Positions 1 through 5,395 are shown, counted from the first letter of the stretch. The stretch: DNA of 10,367 nt from Bacteroidota bacterium (GCA_023251595.1 JAHEYM010000104.1:1-10367), one strand, 5' to 3'. The notes: generated from the letters alone by a model not told the origin. Made by a program: numbers and translations.

Positions 1-413
1 CAGGTCCAGTACATCCCATGCGTAGGATCCAAATCACCACCCATCACGCCCGCACAATTTGTGAGACTGTCAATTCCTATATTGAATTTTATTTTGTTGA
101 ATTGCAGATTGGCAGTCCCATTCAGTGATAAGTGAAGCGTATTTTCCTCTTGTATATCACACAGATGAAAACTGTTATCTTCCCGCAACACCAAGCTGTC
201 ATTCTTCCACAACTCAATAGAGGAAATATAAAATTTTAATTCATCAACCCGAATACTGTCACCTGTCCGGAGTTTATAATATTCACCGGTGCGGAGTGTC
301 GTTTGACCGAACGTTGGAAGAAAATTAATGCGTACAGATTTTTCTACTTGTGCTGAAACAAAGGTGCGCAGGGACAAGAAAATAAAAGCAAAAAACATAA
401 ATTTAATTTTCAT
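1..413 (-). CDS. MbnP-like secreted protein, 5' part (cut by window edge)
   Basis: The minus strand reads open from an ATG at 413 to base 1 (137 codons, no stop). Residues 1-21 look like a signal peptide: two lysines, a Phe-rich hydrophobic core, then a V-S-A end before Gln22, so export is expected. The mature part has features I associate with the MbnP-like (metallo-mystery pair) family: a segment ELKFYISSIEL, a stretch HLCDIQEEN, then FNIGIDSLTN and GGDLDPTHGMYW ending at the edge (Trp136). In methanobactin-type clusters MbnP pairs with MbnH, a MauG-like dihaem enzyme that oxidises an MbnP tryptophan; a partner could lie past the left edge but is not visible. The gene follows pyrH by 58 nt on the same strand and may be co-transcribed; I see no clear terminator or consensus promoter in that gap. 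Family assignment is from remembered motifs and is fairly firm; the function in Bacteroidota is not known to me. Confidence 0.78.
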   Translation of the reverse strand, partial: MKIKFMFFAFIFLSLRTFVSAQVEKSVRINFLPTFGQTTLRTGEYYKLRTGDSIRVDELKFYISSIELWKNDSLVLREDNSFHLCDIQEENTLHLSLNGTANLQFNKIKFNIGIDSLTNCAGVMGGDLDPTHGMYWT

Positions 414-471
414 GCAGTTTGCAAATTATTGGTACGGAAATTTTAACGGGATTTTCCTCCCCGGAATAGTA

Positions 472-1185
472 CTAAACCTTCACCAGAGTTCCTATCGATT
501 CGCCACGCAAAATACCTGCAAGATTACCGGATTTATTCATGTCGAAAACAATAATCGGCACTTTATTTTCTTTGCACAGGGTGAAAGCAGTAAGATCCAT
601 TACTGTAAGACCTTTCTGATACACTTCTTCGAAAGAAATCGTTTCGTATCGGGTTGCAGTTTTATCTTTTTCGGGATCTGCTGTATAAATTCCATCTACC
701 CTAGTACCTTTCAAAATCACATCCGCTTCTATTTCAATAGCCCGAAGCGATGCGGCAGTATCTGTTGTGAAATAAGGGTTGCCGGTTCCTGCACCAAAAA
801 TCACAACTCTTCCTTTTTCGAGATGACGAACAGCGCGACGACGAATAAACGGTTCGCAAATTTGTTCCATTTTTATTGCTGAAAGCAGTCGTGTTTTCAC
901 TTCGAGTTTCTCCAGTACAGACTGCAGAGCCATACTGTTGATCACAGTAGCGAGCATTCCCATATAATCACCCTGAACGCGGTCCATTCCACCTTCTTCT
1001 GCCTCCATCCCACGATAAATATTTCCGCCACCAATTACAATAGCAATCTCAACACCGTTTTCAACAGCGTTTTTGATGTCGTTTGCATATTGAGTAAGCC
1101 GCGAATGATCAATTCCAAACTGTTTGTCACCCATTAGCGCTTCGCCACTGAGCTTCAAAAGAACACGTTTGTATTTTAGGGTCAT
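472..1185 (-). CDS. pyrH: UMP kinase (uridylate kinase)
   Basis: This 237-residue cytoplasmic protein phosphorylates UMP to UDP with ATP, the first committed step toward UTP and CTP. It belongs to the amino acid kinase fold, not the eukaryotic UMP/CMP kinase fold, and is usually a hexamer inhibited by UTP. Visible motifs are KLSGEAL (residues 11-17, phosphate binding), GGGNIYRG (52-59), RVQGDYMGMLAT (69-80), GAGTGNPYFTTDTAA (131-145, UMP binding) and VDGIYTADP (163-171, nucleotide binding). Length matches the bacterial family. The start ATG overlaps the tsf stop as TAATG, which suggests translational coupling with EF-Ts. In many bacteria frr follows pyrH; here an MbnP-like gene does. Confidence 0.98.
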   Translation of the reverse strand: MTLKYKRVLLKLSGEALMGDKQFGIDHSRLTQYANDIKNAVENGVEIAIVIGGGNIYRGMEAEEGGMDRVQGDYMGMLATVINSMALQSVLEKLEVKTRLLSAIKMEQICEPFIRRRAVRHLEKGRVVIFGAGTGNPYFTTDTAASLRAIEIEADVILKGTRVDGIYTADPEKDKTATRYETISFEEVYQKGLTVMDLTAFTLCKENKVPIIVFDMNKSGNLAGILRGESIGTLVKV

Positions 1186-2018
1186 TAACCGCCGATTCTG
1201 AATCTTTTAAAAGCTGTCACCTTCAAACCCTTTTGTGTTTGCTCAAGCAATTGGGCAATTGTGATTTTTTCATCCTTAATAAAGGACTGATTAAGAAGTG
1301 TATTTTCTTTGTAGAATTTATTCAATTTTCCGAGCGCTATCTTTTCGAGCATATCTTCGGGTTTACCTTCAGCACGGGCCTGTTCTTTCCCGATCTCGAT
1401 TTCTCTCTCGAGCATTTTCGGATCAACATCATCTTTGTCAAGTGCAACAGGATTCATTGCCGCAATCTGCATCGCGATATCTTTTCCAACTGCTTCGGCA
1501 CCGGTCAAACTCAGACCTAAAGTCGAAACTAATTTGTTTCCTGGATGAATATATGCGACAACTGAGGGTGCATTGATTACTTCGTAAGCGATGATCTCAA
1601 TTTTTTCACCGATTTTTCCAATCAGTTCAAACAGTTTGTCGCTCACGGTAAGGTTTCCCAGCGATGCCTGTTTCAGCGCATCAATATTTGCCGGCTTTTC
1701 TGCAATGGCGATATTCACCAAAGTATCAGTAAAGGCAATGAAATCGGCAGTTTTAGCCACAAAGTCGGTTTCGCAACTAAGTGCAACTAAGACCACGGAA
1801 GTTTTATCAGCATTCGTTTTAGCAAGAACGACGCCTTCTTTTGCTTCTTTATCGGCACGGTTCACCGCGACTTTTTGTCCTTTTTTACGGAGATAGTCGA
1901 TAGCGGCTTCAAAGTCACCATTACTTTCTGTCAATGCTTTTTTGCAGTCCATCATGCCTGCACCCGTCATCTGGCGAAGTTTGTTTACATCGCTAGCACT
2001 AATTGGAGCTGTTGTCAT
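1185..2018 (-). CDS. tsf: Translation elongation factor Ts
   Basis: EF-Ts is the guanine nucleotide exchange factor that releases GDP from EF-Tu in the elongation cycle. The 277-residue length is close to the usual 270-290. The N-terminal UBA-like EF-Tu-binding region is clear (VNKLRQMTGAGMMDCKKAL, residues 11-29), and the core signature TDFVAKT is at residues 84-90. The C-terminal end (about 235-277) matches the usual closing segment of the family. It starts at an ATG at 2018 preceded by an A-rich leader (ACAAAAATAAC) with no Shine-Dalgarno site, as expected in Bacteroidota. It lies 46 nt downstream of rpsB, the classic rpsB-tsf pair, and shares one base with pyrH. Confidence 0.98.
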   Translation of the reverse strand: MTTAPISASDVNKLRQMTGAGMMDCKKALTESNGDFEAAIDYLRKKGQKVAVNRADKEAKEGVVLAKTNADKTSVVLVALSCETDFVAKTADFIAFTDTLVNIAIAEKPANIDALKQASLGNLTVSDKLFELIGKIGEKIEIIAYEVINAPSVVAYIHPGNKLVSTLGLSLTGAEAVGKDIAMQIAAMNPVALDKDDVDPKMLEREIEIGKEQARAEGKPEDMLEKIALGKLNKFYKENTLLNQSFIKDEKITIAQLLEQTQKGLKVTAFKRFRIGG

Positions 2019-2064
2019 GTTATTTTTGTTTCGTGCAGGGACATTATTTATGATGTCCTTACAA

Positions 2065-2943
2065 TTAATCTTTCTTTAATTTGGGAGCACCCGGTTTACG
2101 CGGACGGAGTGCTTTACCCGATGCTTTCGTTGTTTTTACTACGCCTGCAACGACTGCAGCATCGTCTTCGTCTGAGGGTTCAAAGATGCCGGCTGCTGCT
2201 CTTGCTTCCTGTTCTTCTCTTTCCGCAGCAGGTACTGTATCTTTCTCAGCTTCTTTTTCAGTTCTTCTTTCTGCCAATCCTTCTTCAATTGCGTTGGTCA
2301 AAACCCCCATAATTAATGCAACAGATTTGGTCGCATCGTCATTTCCCGGGATCGGAAAATCAATTTGTGTAGGATCGGCGTTCGTATCTACGATTGCAAA
2401 TGTTGGAATATTCAGTTTTTGAGCTTCTTTAACAGCAATATGTTCTTTCACGATATCGACGATCAACAACGCGGCAGGTTGACGACCGAGATCTGTGATA
2501 CTTCCTAATAATTTTTCAAGTTTTGCTTTCTGACGGGAGATAAAAAGACGTTCGCGTTTCGAAATATTTTCAGCAGTACCGTCCGTCAACATTTTGTCGA
2601 GACTGGTCATTTTTTTCACAGACTTACGGATGGTTGCAAAGTTTGTGAGCATTCCCCCAGGCCACCTTTCAGTGATATAAGGCATATTCACACGTTTTGC
2701 TTCGTTCGCAACGATATCTTTTACCTGCTTCTTTGTAGAAACATAAAGAACTTTTTTGCCTGACTTTGCAATTTGTTTCAGCGCATGAGCAGCTTCTTCC
2801 ATCTTAACCTGAGTTTTATGTAGGTCGATAATATGGATTCCGCTTTTCTCCATAAAAATATATGGAGCCATTCTGGGGTTCCACTTTCTCTTAAGGTGTC
2901 CGAAATGTACTCCTGCGTCAAGCAGTTGATCGTATGTAGTCAT
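2065..2943 (-). CDS. rpsB: 30S ribosomal protein uS2 with long charged C-terminal tail
   Basis: uS2 joins the small subunit late, on the solvent side between head and body, and helps hold bS1 where that protein is present. The start is typical: LLDAGVHFGH (residues 7-16) followed by KWNPRMAPYI. Further family marks are RWPGGMLTNF (93-102) and AIVDTNADP (183-191). The conserved fold ends near residue 227. A 65-residue tail follows: acidic and Ala/Glu-rich to about 262, then strongly basic (KTTKASGKALRPRKPGAPK) at the very end. E. coli uS2 is 241 residues, so the tail is an extension; longer tails are common in this phylum. The ATG at 2943 has an A-rich leader and no Shine-Dalgarno. A 97-nt spacer to rpsI carries repeats. 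Confidence 0.98.
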   Translation of the reverse strand: MTTYDQLLDAGVHFGHLKRKWNPRMAPYIFMEKSGIHIIDLHKTQVKMEEAAHALKQIAKSGKKVLYVSTKKQVKDIVANEAKRVNMPYITERWPGGMLTNFATIRKSVKKMTSLDKMLTDGTAENISKRERLFISRQKAKLEKLLGSITDLGRQPAALLIVDIVKEHIAVKEAQKLNIPTFAIVDTNADPTQIDFPIPGNDDATKSVALIMGVLTNAIEEGLAERRTEKEAEKDTVPAAEREEQEARAAAGIFEPSDEDDAAVVAGVVKTTKASGKALRPRKPGAPKLKKD

Positions 2944-2964
2944 TCTTTTTGTTGGTTGATGCTG

Positions 2965-2986
2965 TTGATAAGTTGATAAGTTGATG
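2965..2986. repeat. Short tandem repeat TTGATAAG in the rpsI-rpsB spacer
   Basis: Two perfect copies of TTGATAAG (2965-2972 and 2973-2980) are followed by a partial copy TTGATG (2981-2986). Related TTGATG-type words continue toward rpsB (2951-2962). In the operon mRNA this reads as repeated CTTATCAA, AU-rich and probably unstructured, directly in the rpsB leader. Such arrays change length easily by slippage. I see no protein-binding site here that I can name. Confidence 0.7.
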
Positions 2987-2993
2987 TTTGAAA

Positions 2994-3042
2994 CTCCTCC
3001 CCATTTGGGGAGGTTGGGAGGGGTGGGGAGGCTGGGTGGGGT
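2994..3042. repeat. Dispersed C/G-rich repeat, copy 1 (inside ribosomal operon)
   Basis: A perfect 7-bp hairpin, CCTCCCC (2996-3002), loop ATTT, GGGGAGG (3007-3013), is followed by a G-rich run with TGGGAGGGGTGGGG to 3042. The same layout (CCCCTCC hairpin, then GGGGTGGG) appears at 4017-4046 and 6142-6177. I recognise this type of element from Bacteroidota intergenic regions, where it often yields false peptides like PPLTPPRRG. It begins right at the rpsI stop codon and lies in the transcribed spacer before rpsB. There is no T-run after the stem on the transcribed strand, so it is not a standard intrinsic terminator. Confidence 0.8.
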
Positions 3043-3043
3043 C

Positions 3044-3433
3044 CTATCGTTTACTGAACTGGAACCGTTTCCTTGCTTTCTTTTGACCTGGTTTTTTTCT
3101 TTCGACCATTCTTGGATCTCTCGTTGTCAGACCTTCCTTTTTAAGAGGTGGTTTGTTTTCAGGATTCACTTTCACCAGAGCACGAACAACACCCAGACGG
3201 ACCGCCTGCGCCTGACCTGTAATACCACCACCGTCTACATTGGCGGTAATATCATAGTTGTTTTTGAGATTGGTAAGATCGAAGGGCTGTTCTACGGCTG
3301 CCTGAAGCGCGATTGTTGGAAAATACGCTTTGTAATCTTTGTCGTTGATGGTGAATTTGCCGTTACCGGGAGTAATATAAACCCTTGCAATTGCGGTTTT
3401 TCTTCTGCCTATGGCGTGAGTAATGGTCTCCAT
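3044..3433 (-). CDS. rpsI: 30S ribosomal protein uS9
   Basis: uS9 sits in the head of the small subunit, and its basic C-terminal tail reaches the P-site tRNA anticodon stem. The 129-residue length is normal. The N-terminal start AIGRRKTAIARVY (residues 7-19), the motif DGGGITGQAQAVRLG (67-81), RDPRMVERKKPGQKKARK toward the end and the terminal Ser-Lys-Arg are all family hallmarks; the terminal Lys-Arg is the part that touches P-site tRNA. It starts 14 nt after rplM ends, the near-universal rplM-rpsI pair. Its stop codon abuts a dispersed C/G-rich repeat. Confidence 0.98.
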   Translation of the reverse strand: METITHAIGRRKTAIARVYITPGNGKFTINDKDYKAYFPTIALQAAVEQPFDLTNLKNNYDITANVDGGGITGQAQAVRLGVVRALVKVNPENKPPLKKEGLTTRDPRMVERKKPGQKKARKRFQFSKR

Positions 3434-3447
3434 GAATGATTGAATGC

Positions 3448-3894
3448 TTATGAAATTTTATATTCTTTTGGTTTTTGTGCGGTATGAGGATGAGTGTTGC
3501 CTGCATAAACATGCAGGTTGCCCATCAATTGGTGACTGAGTTTGTTCTTTGGAAGCATACCTTTCACGGCTTCCTGTATAACCCAACCCGGATTTTTCGC
3601 CATTTTAACAGCCGCAGTCGCGAAACGTTGACCACCGGGATAACCCGTGTGTGACACATATTGTTTCTGTGTCAGTTTCTTGCCTGTGAAGCGAACACCG
3701 GCGCAATTAACGATGATGACATTGTCGCCACAATCGCAATGCGGGGTGAAATTAGTTTTGTGTTTTCCTCTCATAAGCTGTGCTACATGCGAGGCAAGGC
3801 GACCTAAGACAACATCCTGCGCGTCGATAATGACCCACTCTTTGTTTGCGGTTGCCTGATTGGCTGAAATCGTTTTAAAGCTAAGCGTATCCAC
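3448..3894 (-). CDS. rplM: 50S ribosomal protein uL13 (GTG start preferred)
   Basis: uL13 is an early-assembling large-subunit protein. The body is intact: KEWVIIDAQDVVLGRLASH near the start, then KHKTNFTPH, FTGKKLTQKQY and the closing VKGMLPKNKL, MGNLHVYAG, HPH. The frame is open up to an ATG at 3969 (173 aa), but I choose the GTG at 3894 (148 aa). The protein then begins (M)DTLSFKTISA, which matches the usual Bacteroidota N-terminus and length of about 150. A promoter at 3939-3970 puts the transcription start downstream of the ATG, and an A-rich leader (GGAAAAAACAACGAAACA) precedes the GTG. It is the first gene of the operon and likely sets its expression. Confidence 0.95.
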   Translation of the reverse strand: MDTLSFKTISANQATANKEWVIIDAQDVVLGRLASHVAQLMRGKHKTNFTPHCDCGDNVIIVNCAGVRFTGKKLTQKQYVSHTGYPGGQRFATAAVKMAKNPGWVIQEAVKGMLPKNKLSHQLMGNLHVYAGNTHPHTAQKPKEYKIS

Positions 3895-3913
3895 TGTTTC
3901 GTTGTTTTTTCCG

Positions 3914-3937
3914 ACCCCAATTCGGTTTAAAAGGGGT
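3914..3937 (-). promoter_or_regulatory. Possible small hairpin in the rplM leader
   Basis: In the inferred 5' leader of the operon, ACCCC (3937-3933) can pair with GGGGT (3918-3914), with up to two further A-U pairs inside after a mismatch. It ends about 19 nt before the GTG start. Autogenous leaders on uL13 operons are known in bacteria, but this one is short and its 5' arm lies at or near the transcription start, so it is a weak call. Confidence 0.25.
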
Positions 3938-3938
3938 G

Positions 3939-3970
3939 CAAATGTAGTACTATTCTTAAACAAATCCAAA
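3939..3970 (-). promoter_or_regulatory. Bacteroidota sigma-70-type promoter of the rplM operon
   Basis: On the minus strand the -33 element TTTG (3970-3967) is separated by exactly 20 nt from the -7 element TACATTTG (3946-3939), a full match to the Bacteroidota consensus TTTG, N19-21, TAnnTTTG. Transcription would begin near 3933, giving a leader of about 40 nt to the GTG at 3894. This excludes the ATG at 3969 as a start on this transcript. Confidence 0.8.
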
Positions 3971-3978
3971 ACGGTTGA

Positions 3979-4046
3979 AGAATTAATAATGAATGATGAA
4001 TAATTGAAGGGCTATTCCCCTCCTCGGAGGGGTTAGGGGTGGGTGT
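3979..4046. repeat. Dispersed composite repeat, copy 2 (between divergent promoters)
   Basis: An AT-rich part (about 3981-4008, AATTAATAATGAATGATG and on) is followed by a C/G-rich part: perfect 7-bp hairpin CCCCTCC (4017-4023), loop TC, GGAGGGG (4026-4032), then TTAGGGGTGGG. The same order of AT-rich then C/G-rich blocks recurs at 6084-6177. It lies between the rplM promoter and the toxin-antitoxin promoter without overlapping the core elements of either. Confidence 0.8.
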
Positions 4047-4059
4047 TGAAAACTTTTAG

Positions 4060-4090
4060 TTGAAAACCTGAAATTAACCTTGTATTTTTG
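4060..4090 (+). promoter_or_regulatory. Promoter of the HEPN/MNT toxin-antitoxin module
   Basis: TTG (4060-4062), exactly 20 nt, then TATTTTTG (4083-4090) fits the Bacteroidota promoter consensus (TTG, about 20 nt, TAnnTTTG). Transcription should start around 4095-4097, leaving a leader of about 16 nt to the ATG at 4113. The last three bases of the -7 element are the first bases of the inverted repeat at 4088-4104. Confidence 0.72.
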
Positions 4091-4104
4091 ACAAATATTG
4101 TCAA
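4088..4104. promoter_or_regulatory. Putative operator for the XRE domain of the antitoxin
   Basis: A perfect inverted repeat TTGACAA, ATA, TTGTCAA (7-bp arms, 3-bp spacer) overlaps the end of the -7 element and the expected transcription start. A dimeric helix-turn-helix bound here would block RNA polymerase. The word TGTCAACAA occurs at 4099-4107 and again at 4114-4122, starting in the ATG codon, so a further half-site may exist 15 bp downstream. Position and symmetry suggest autorepression by the protein encoded next. Confidence 0.65.
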
Positions 4105-4112
4105 CAATAATT

Positions 4113-4712
4113 ATGTCAACAAAGACGATTGGAGAAAAACTCCGGGAAATAAGGGTATCGAAGAAATTACCGCTGCGTAAAGTTGCCGGTCTGCTTGATA
4201 TCGATGTTGCCATTCTGAGCAAAATGGAACGCGGTGAAAGACCGCTTTCAAAAGAAATTGTGAAGAAATTGGCAAAGATTTATAATTATGATGAAGAAGA
4301 ATTGCTTGTAGCTTTTTTCAGCGAGAAAATTATTTTGGAGGTGGGTGAAGAAGATCTTGCATTCAAAGCATTGAAAGCCGCCGAAGATCAAATTGAATAT
4401 CTCACGTATAAAAAATTAGATAAAACCAATTTCGTTCTTAAAATTAAAAACTATTTTAAAACCAATAAAAAAATCAGCAAAGTGTGGATATTCGGGTCTT
4501 TTGCCCGAGGGGAAGATGATTATAAAAGTGATATTGATGTGATGATTCGTGTTCCTCAAAATTCGACTTTTTCGTTGTTCGATATTGCAGAAATACAACA
4601 TGAATTGGAATTAATAATTCCCAAAAAAATTGATGTGGTGATGGAAGATGGCGTTAAAAAAGAAATCATGGAAAGAATTAAACCGGATTTAAAATTGATT
4701 TATGAGAAATGA
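4113..4712 (+). CDS. mntA: XRE helix-turn-helix fused to MNT nucleotidyltransferase (antitoxin)
   Basis: This 199-residue protein has two parts. Residues about 4-62 form an XRE/Cro-type helix-turn-helix (IGEKLREIRVSKKLPLRKVA, then LSKMERGERPL). Residues about 100-199 form a minimal nucleotidyltransferase: GSFARG at 128-133, catalytic Asp140 and Asp142 in SDIDV, and third acidic residue Asp174 in KKIDVV. All three are intact, so it should be catalytic. In characterised HepT-MntA pairs, MntA silences the HEPN toxin by AMPylating a tyrosine in its active-site motif. The fused helix-turn-helix suggests it also represses its own promoter, where a matching inverted repeat lies. The frame is open from a TTG at 4098, but the ATG at 4113 is preferred because 4098 coincides with the predicted transcription start. 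It overlaps the toxin gene by 11 nt. The symbol is by family, not proven orthology. Confidence 0.9.
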   Translation: MSTKTIGEKLREIRVSKKLPLRKVAGLLDIDVAILSKMERGERPLSKEIVKKLAKIYNYDEEELLVAFFSEKIILEVGEEDLAFKALKAAEDQIEYLTYKKLDKTNFVLKIKNYFKTNKKISKVWIFGSFARGEDDYKSDIDVMIRVPQNSTFSLFDIAEIQHELELIIPKKIDVVMEDGVKKEIMERIKPDLKLIYEK

Positions 4713-5049
4713 CAGGATCACAAGTCAGGAACGGTTAGAACATGTCATCGAAACAATTGAGATGATCGAAGGATTTATTAAAGATCTTCCTATAGAGGGG
4801 TTTCTCAAAGATATAACAGTAATCAATGCAACCTTATTTCAATTTGCGGTGATTGGAGAGGCAATTATTCACGTTGATGTAGAAATTCTTGAAAAATACG
4901 ATTATCCATGGTATAAAGTCCGTGCTTTCAGGAATTTTATAGTACATCAATATAAGGCAATAGAGTACAGAATTGTCTGGGAGAGTGCCAATAATAATTT
5001 GCCTGAATTAAAATCACTTGTGAAATTAATGTTGAAAAATGAATTTTGA
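4702..5049 (+). CDS. hepT: HepT-like HEPN (DUF86) ribonuclease toxin
   Basis: This 115-residue, mostly helical protein fits the HepT/DUF86 branch of HEPN ribonucleases. The catalytic motif R-X4-H-X-Y is intact: Arg77, His82 and Tyr84 in RNFIVHQY. Other family features are the N-terminal RLEHVIETIEMIEGF helix and the FQFAVIGEA segment (46-54) before the catalytic helix, with WYKVRAFRN leading into it. Known relatives dimerise, cleave RNA such as tRNA, and are inactivated when MntA adds AMP to the tyrosine equivalent to Tyr84. The start ATG lies inside the end of the antitoxin gene, so antitoxin is made first and the two are translationally coupled. The gene order is antitoxin then toxin. Likely roles are plasmid or island maintenance, or phage defence; context does not decide between them. 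Confidence 0.92.
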   Translation: MRNDRITSQERLEHVIETIEMIEGFIKDLPIEGFLKDITVINATLFQFAVIGEAIIHVDVEILEKYDYPWYKVRAFRNFIVHQYKAIEYRIVWESANNNLPELKSLVKLMLKNEF

Positions 5050-5057
5050 AATGACAT

Positions 5058-5108
5058 TTCTCTGCGATCTCTGCGCCTTCCCTCTGCGTCCTCTGCGGTA
5101 AAAAAACG
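5058..5108. repeat. Dispersed CTCTGCG repeat cluster
   Basis: Four copies of CTCTGCG start at 5060, 5069, 5082 and 5091 (spacings 9, 13, 9), ending in GGTAAAAAAAC. It starts 9 nt after the hepT stop. I recognise this word pattern (CTCTGCG, CGCCTT, CTCTGCGGT) from Bacteroidota intergenic DNA. It has no strong self-complementarity and no terminator character. With the following elements it fills the 359-nt stretch 5050-5408, which holds no intact gene. Confidence 0.75.
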
Positions 5109-5126
5109 ATTTTATTGAACAGAACA

Positions 5127-5268
5127 ATGTATATTTACAGTCTTATTCTGATACGACCAATTCAAAGAACATGATTTCAAAGATAATGAACATTTTACCT
5201 TTAACATGAAAGAAGTCGACTCTAAAATAACCAGTGTAGGAGACCTTAGAAAAATTCTCGGTCTCTAA
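5127..5268 (+). pseudogene. 3' remnant of a third copy of the 650/663-aa paralogue family
   Basis: The frame from 5152 to the TAA at 5266-5268 reads QFKEHDF (from 5158), then FTFNMKEVDSKITS, VGDLRKILGL and stop. This is the exact C-terminus of the two large proteins downstream (QFKQHDF...KEVDSKITSVGDLRKLLAL at 10288; QFKQNNF...NEIDSKMTSVADLRQILGI at 8217). It is closer to the 663-aa copy. Just upstream, ATG TAT ATT TAC AGT (5127-5141, MYIYS) matches MSIYT in the 663-aa copy but in another frame, and an in-frame TGA stands at 5149-5151. The interval between these blocks is 10 nt longer than in the intact gene, so a frameshift is present. No upstream homologue part is recognisable before the CTCTGCG repeat. 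It is a truncated, frameshifted relic. Confidence 0.88.
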
Positions 5269-5271
5269 AAC

Positions 5272-5333
5272 TTAGCGCCTTCGTGTCTTTGCAGCCAAAA
5301 TAAAAAAGCTGCGAAGGCGCGGAGTCGCAAAGA
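5272..5333. repeat. Dispersed GCGCCTTCG repeat, inverted pair
   Basis: GCGCCTTCG (5275-5283) and CGAAGGCGC (5312-5320) are perfect inverted partners, with a second inner pair GCAGC (5291-5295) and GCTGC (5308-5312) around an A-rich loop. The two halves are copies of one motif in opposite directions. The motif family recurs singly at 6181-6192, 8247-8266 and 10324-10356. This copy starts 3 nt after the stop codon of the gene remnant. Confidence 0.75.
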
Positions 5334-5335
5334 AA

Positions 5336-5353
5336 TCCATCGAATTCGATGGA
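5336..5353. repeat. Perfect 18-bp palindrome
   Basis: TCCATCGAATTCGATGGA is a perfect palindrome with no spacer, centred between 5344 and 5345. It lies 55 nt upstream of the lysoplasmalogenase start. It could be a dimeric regulator site or another dispersed repeat; the company of other repeats favours the latter. Confidence 0.55.
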
Positions 5354-5368
5354 ATTAAATCATATTTA

Positions 5369-5395
5369 ATCAGCTCTATCAGCGTCATCAGCGTC
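5369..5395. repeat. Dispersed ATCAGCGTC tandem motif
   Basis: Two adjacent perfect copies of ATCAGCGTC (5378-5386 and 5387-5395) follow a degenerate copy (ATCAGCTCT, 5369-5377) and lead into CCAAAAAA. It ends 13 nt before the start codon of the lysoplasmalogenase gene, so it is probably in its leader. I recognise the motif as common in Bacteroidota intergenic regions. Confidence 0.65.

Noticed and set aside
414..471. Promoter or terminator between pyrH and the MbnP-like gene
   Set aside because: The closest -7 match (TAATTTG) is one base short of TAnnTTTG with no spaced TTTG, and the only hairpin has a weak CGGG/CCCG stem.
328..882. Plus-strand open frame of about 184 codons
   Set aside because: It is antisense to pyrH and the start of the MbnP-like gene, both well supported. 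The Phe/Asn/Cys-rich composition is that of a shadow frame.
1875..2312. Plus-strand open frame with a Leu/Arg-rich end
   Set aside because: Antisense to tsf and rpsB; the Leu/Arg run is the complement of the charged rpsB tail.
2981..3439. Plus-strand open frame of about 152 codons opposite rpsI
   Set aside because: Antisense to rpsI and begins in the G-rich repeat; no recognisable motif.
4098..4112. TTG at 4098 as start of the antitoxin gene
   Set aside because: It lies within the operator and at the predicted transcription start; the ATG at 4113 leaves a short leader and keeps the whole helix-turn-helix.
3983..4222. Minus-strand open frame containing the peptide HPPLTPPRRG
   Set aside because: The peptide is a translation of the dispersed C/G-rich hairpin repeat, and the frame runs antisense through the toxin-antitoxin promoter and the helix-turn-helix coding region. 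No protein family features.
5058..5100. Possible CRISPR-like array from the CTCTGCG copies
   Set aside because: Units are 7 bp with 2- and 6-nt gaps, far too short for repeats and spacers, and no cas gene is near.
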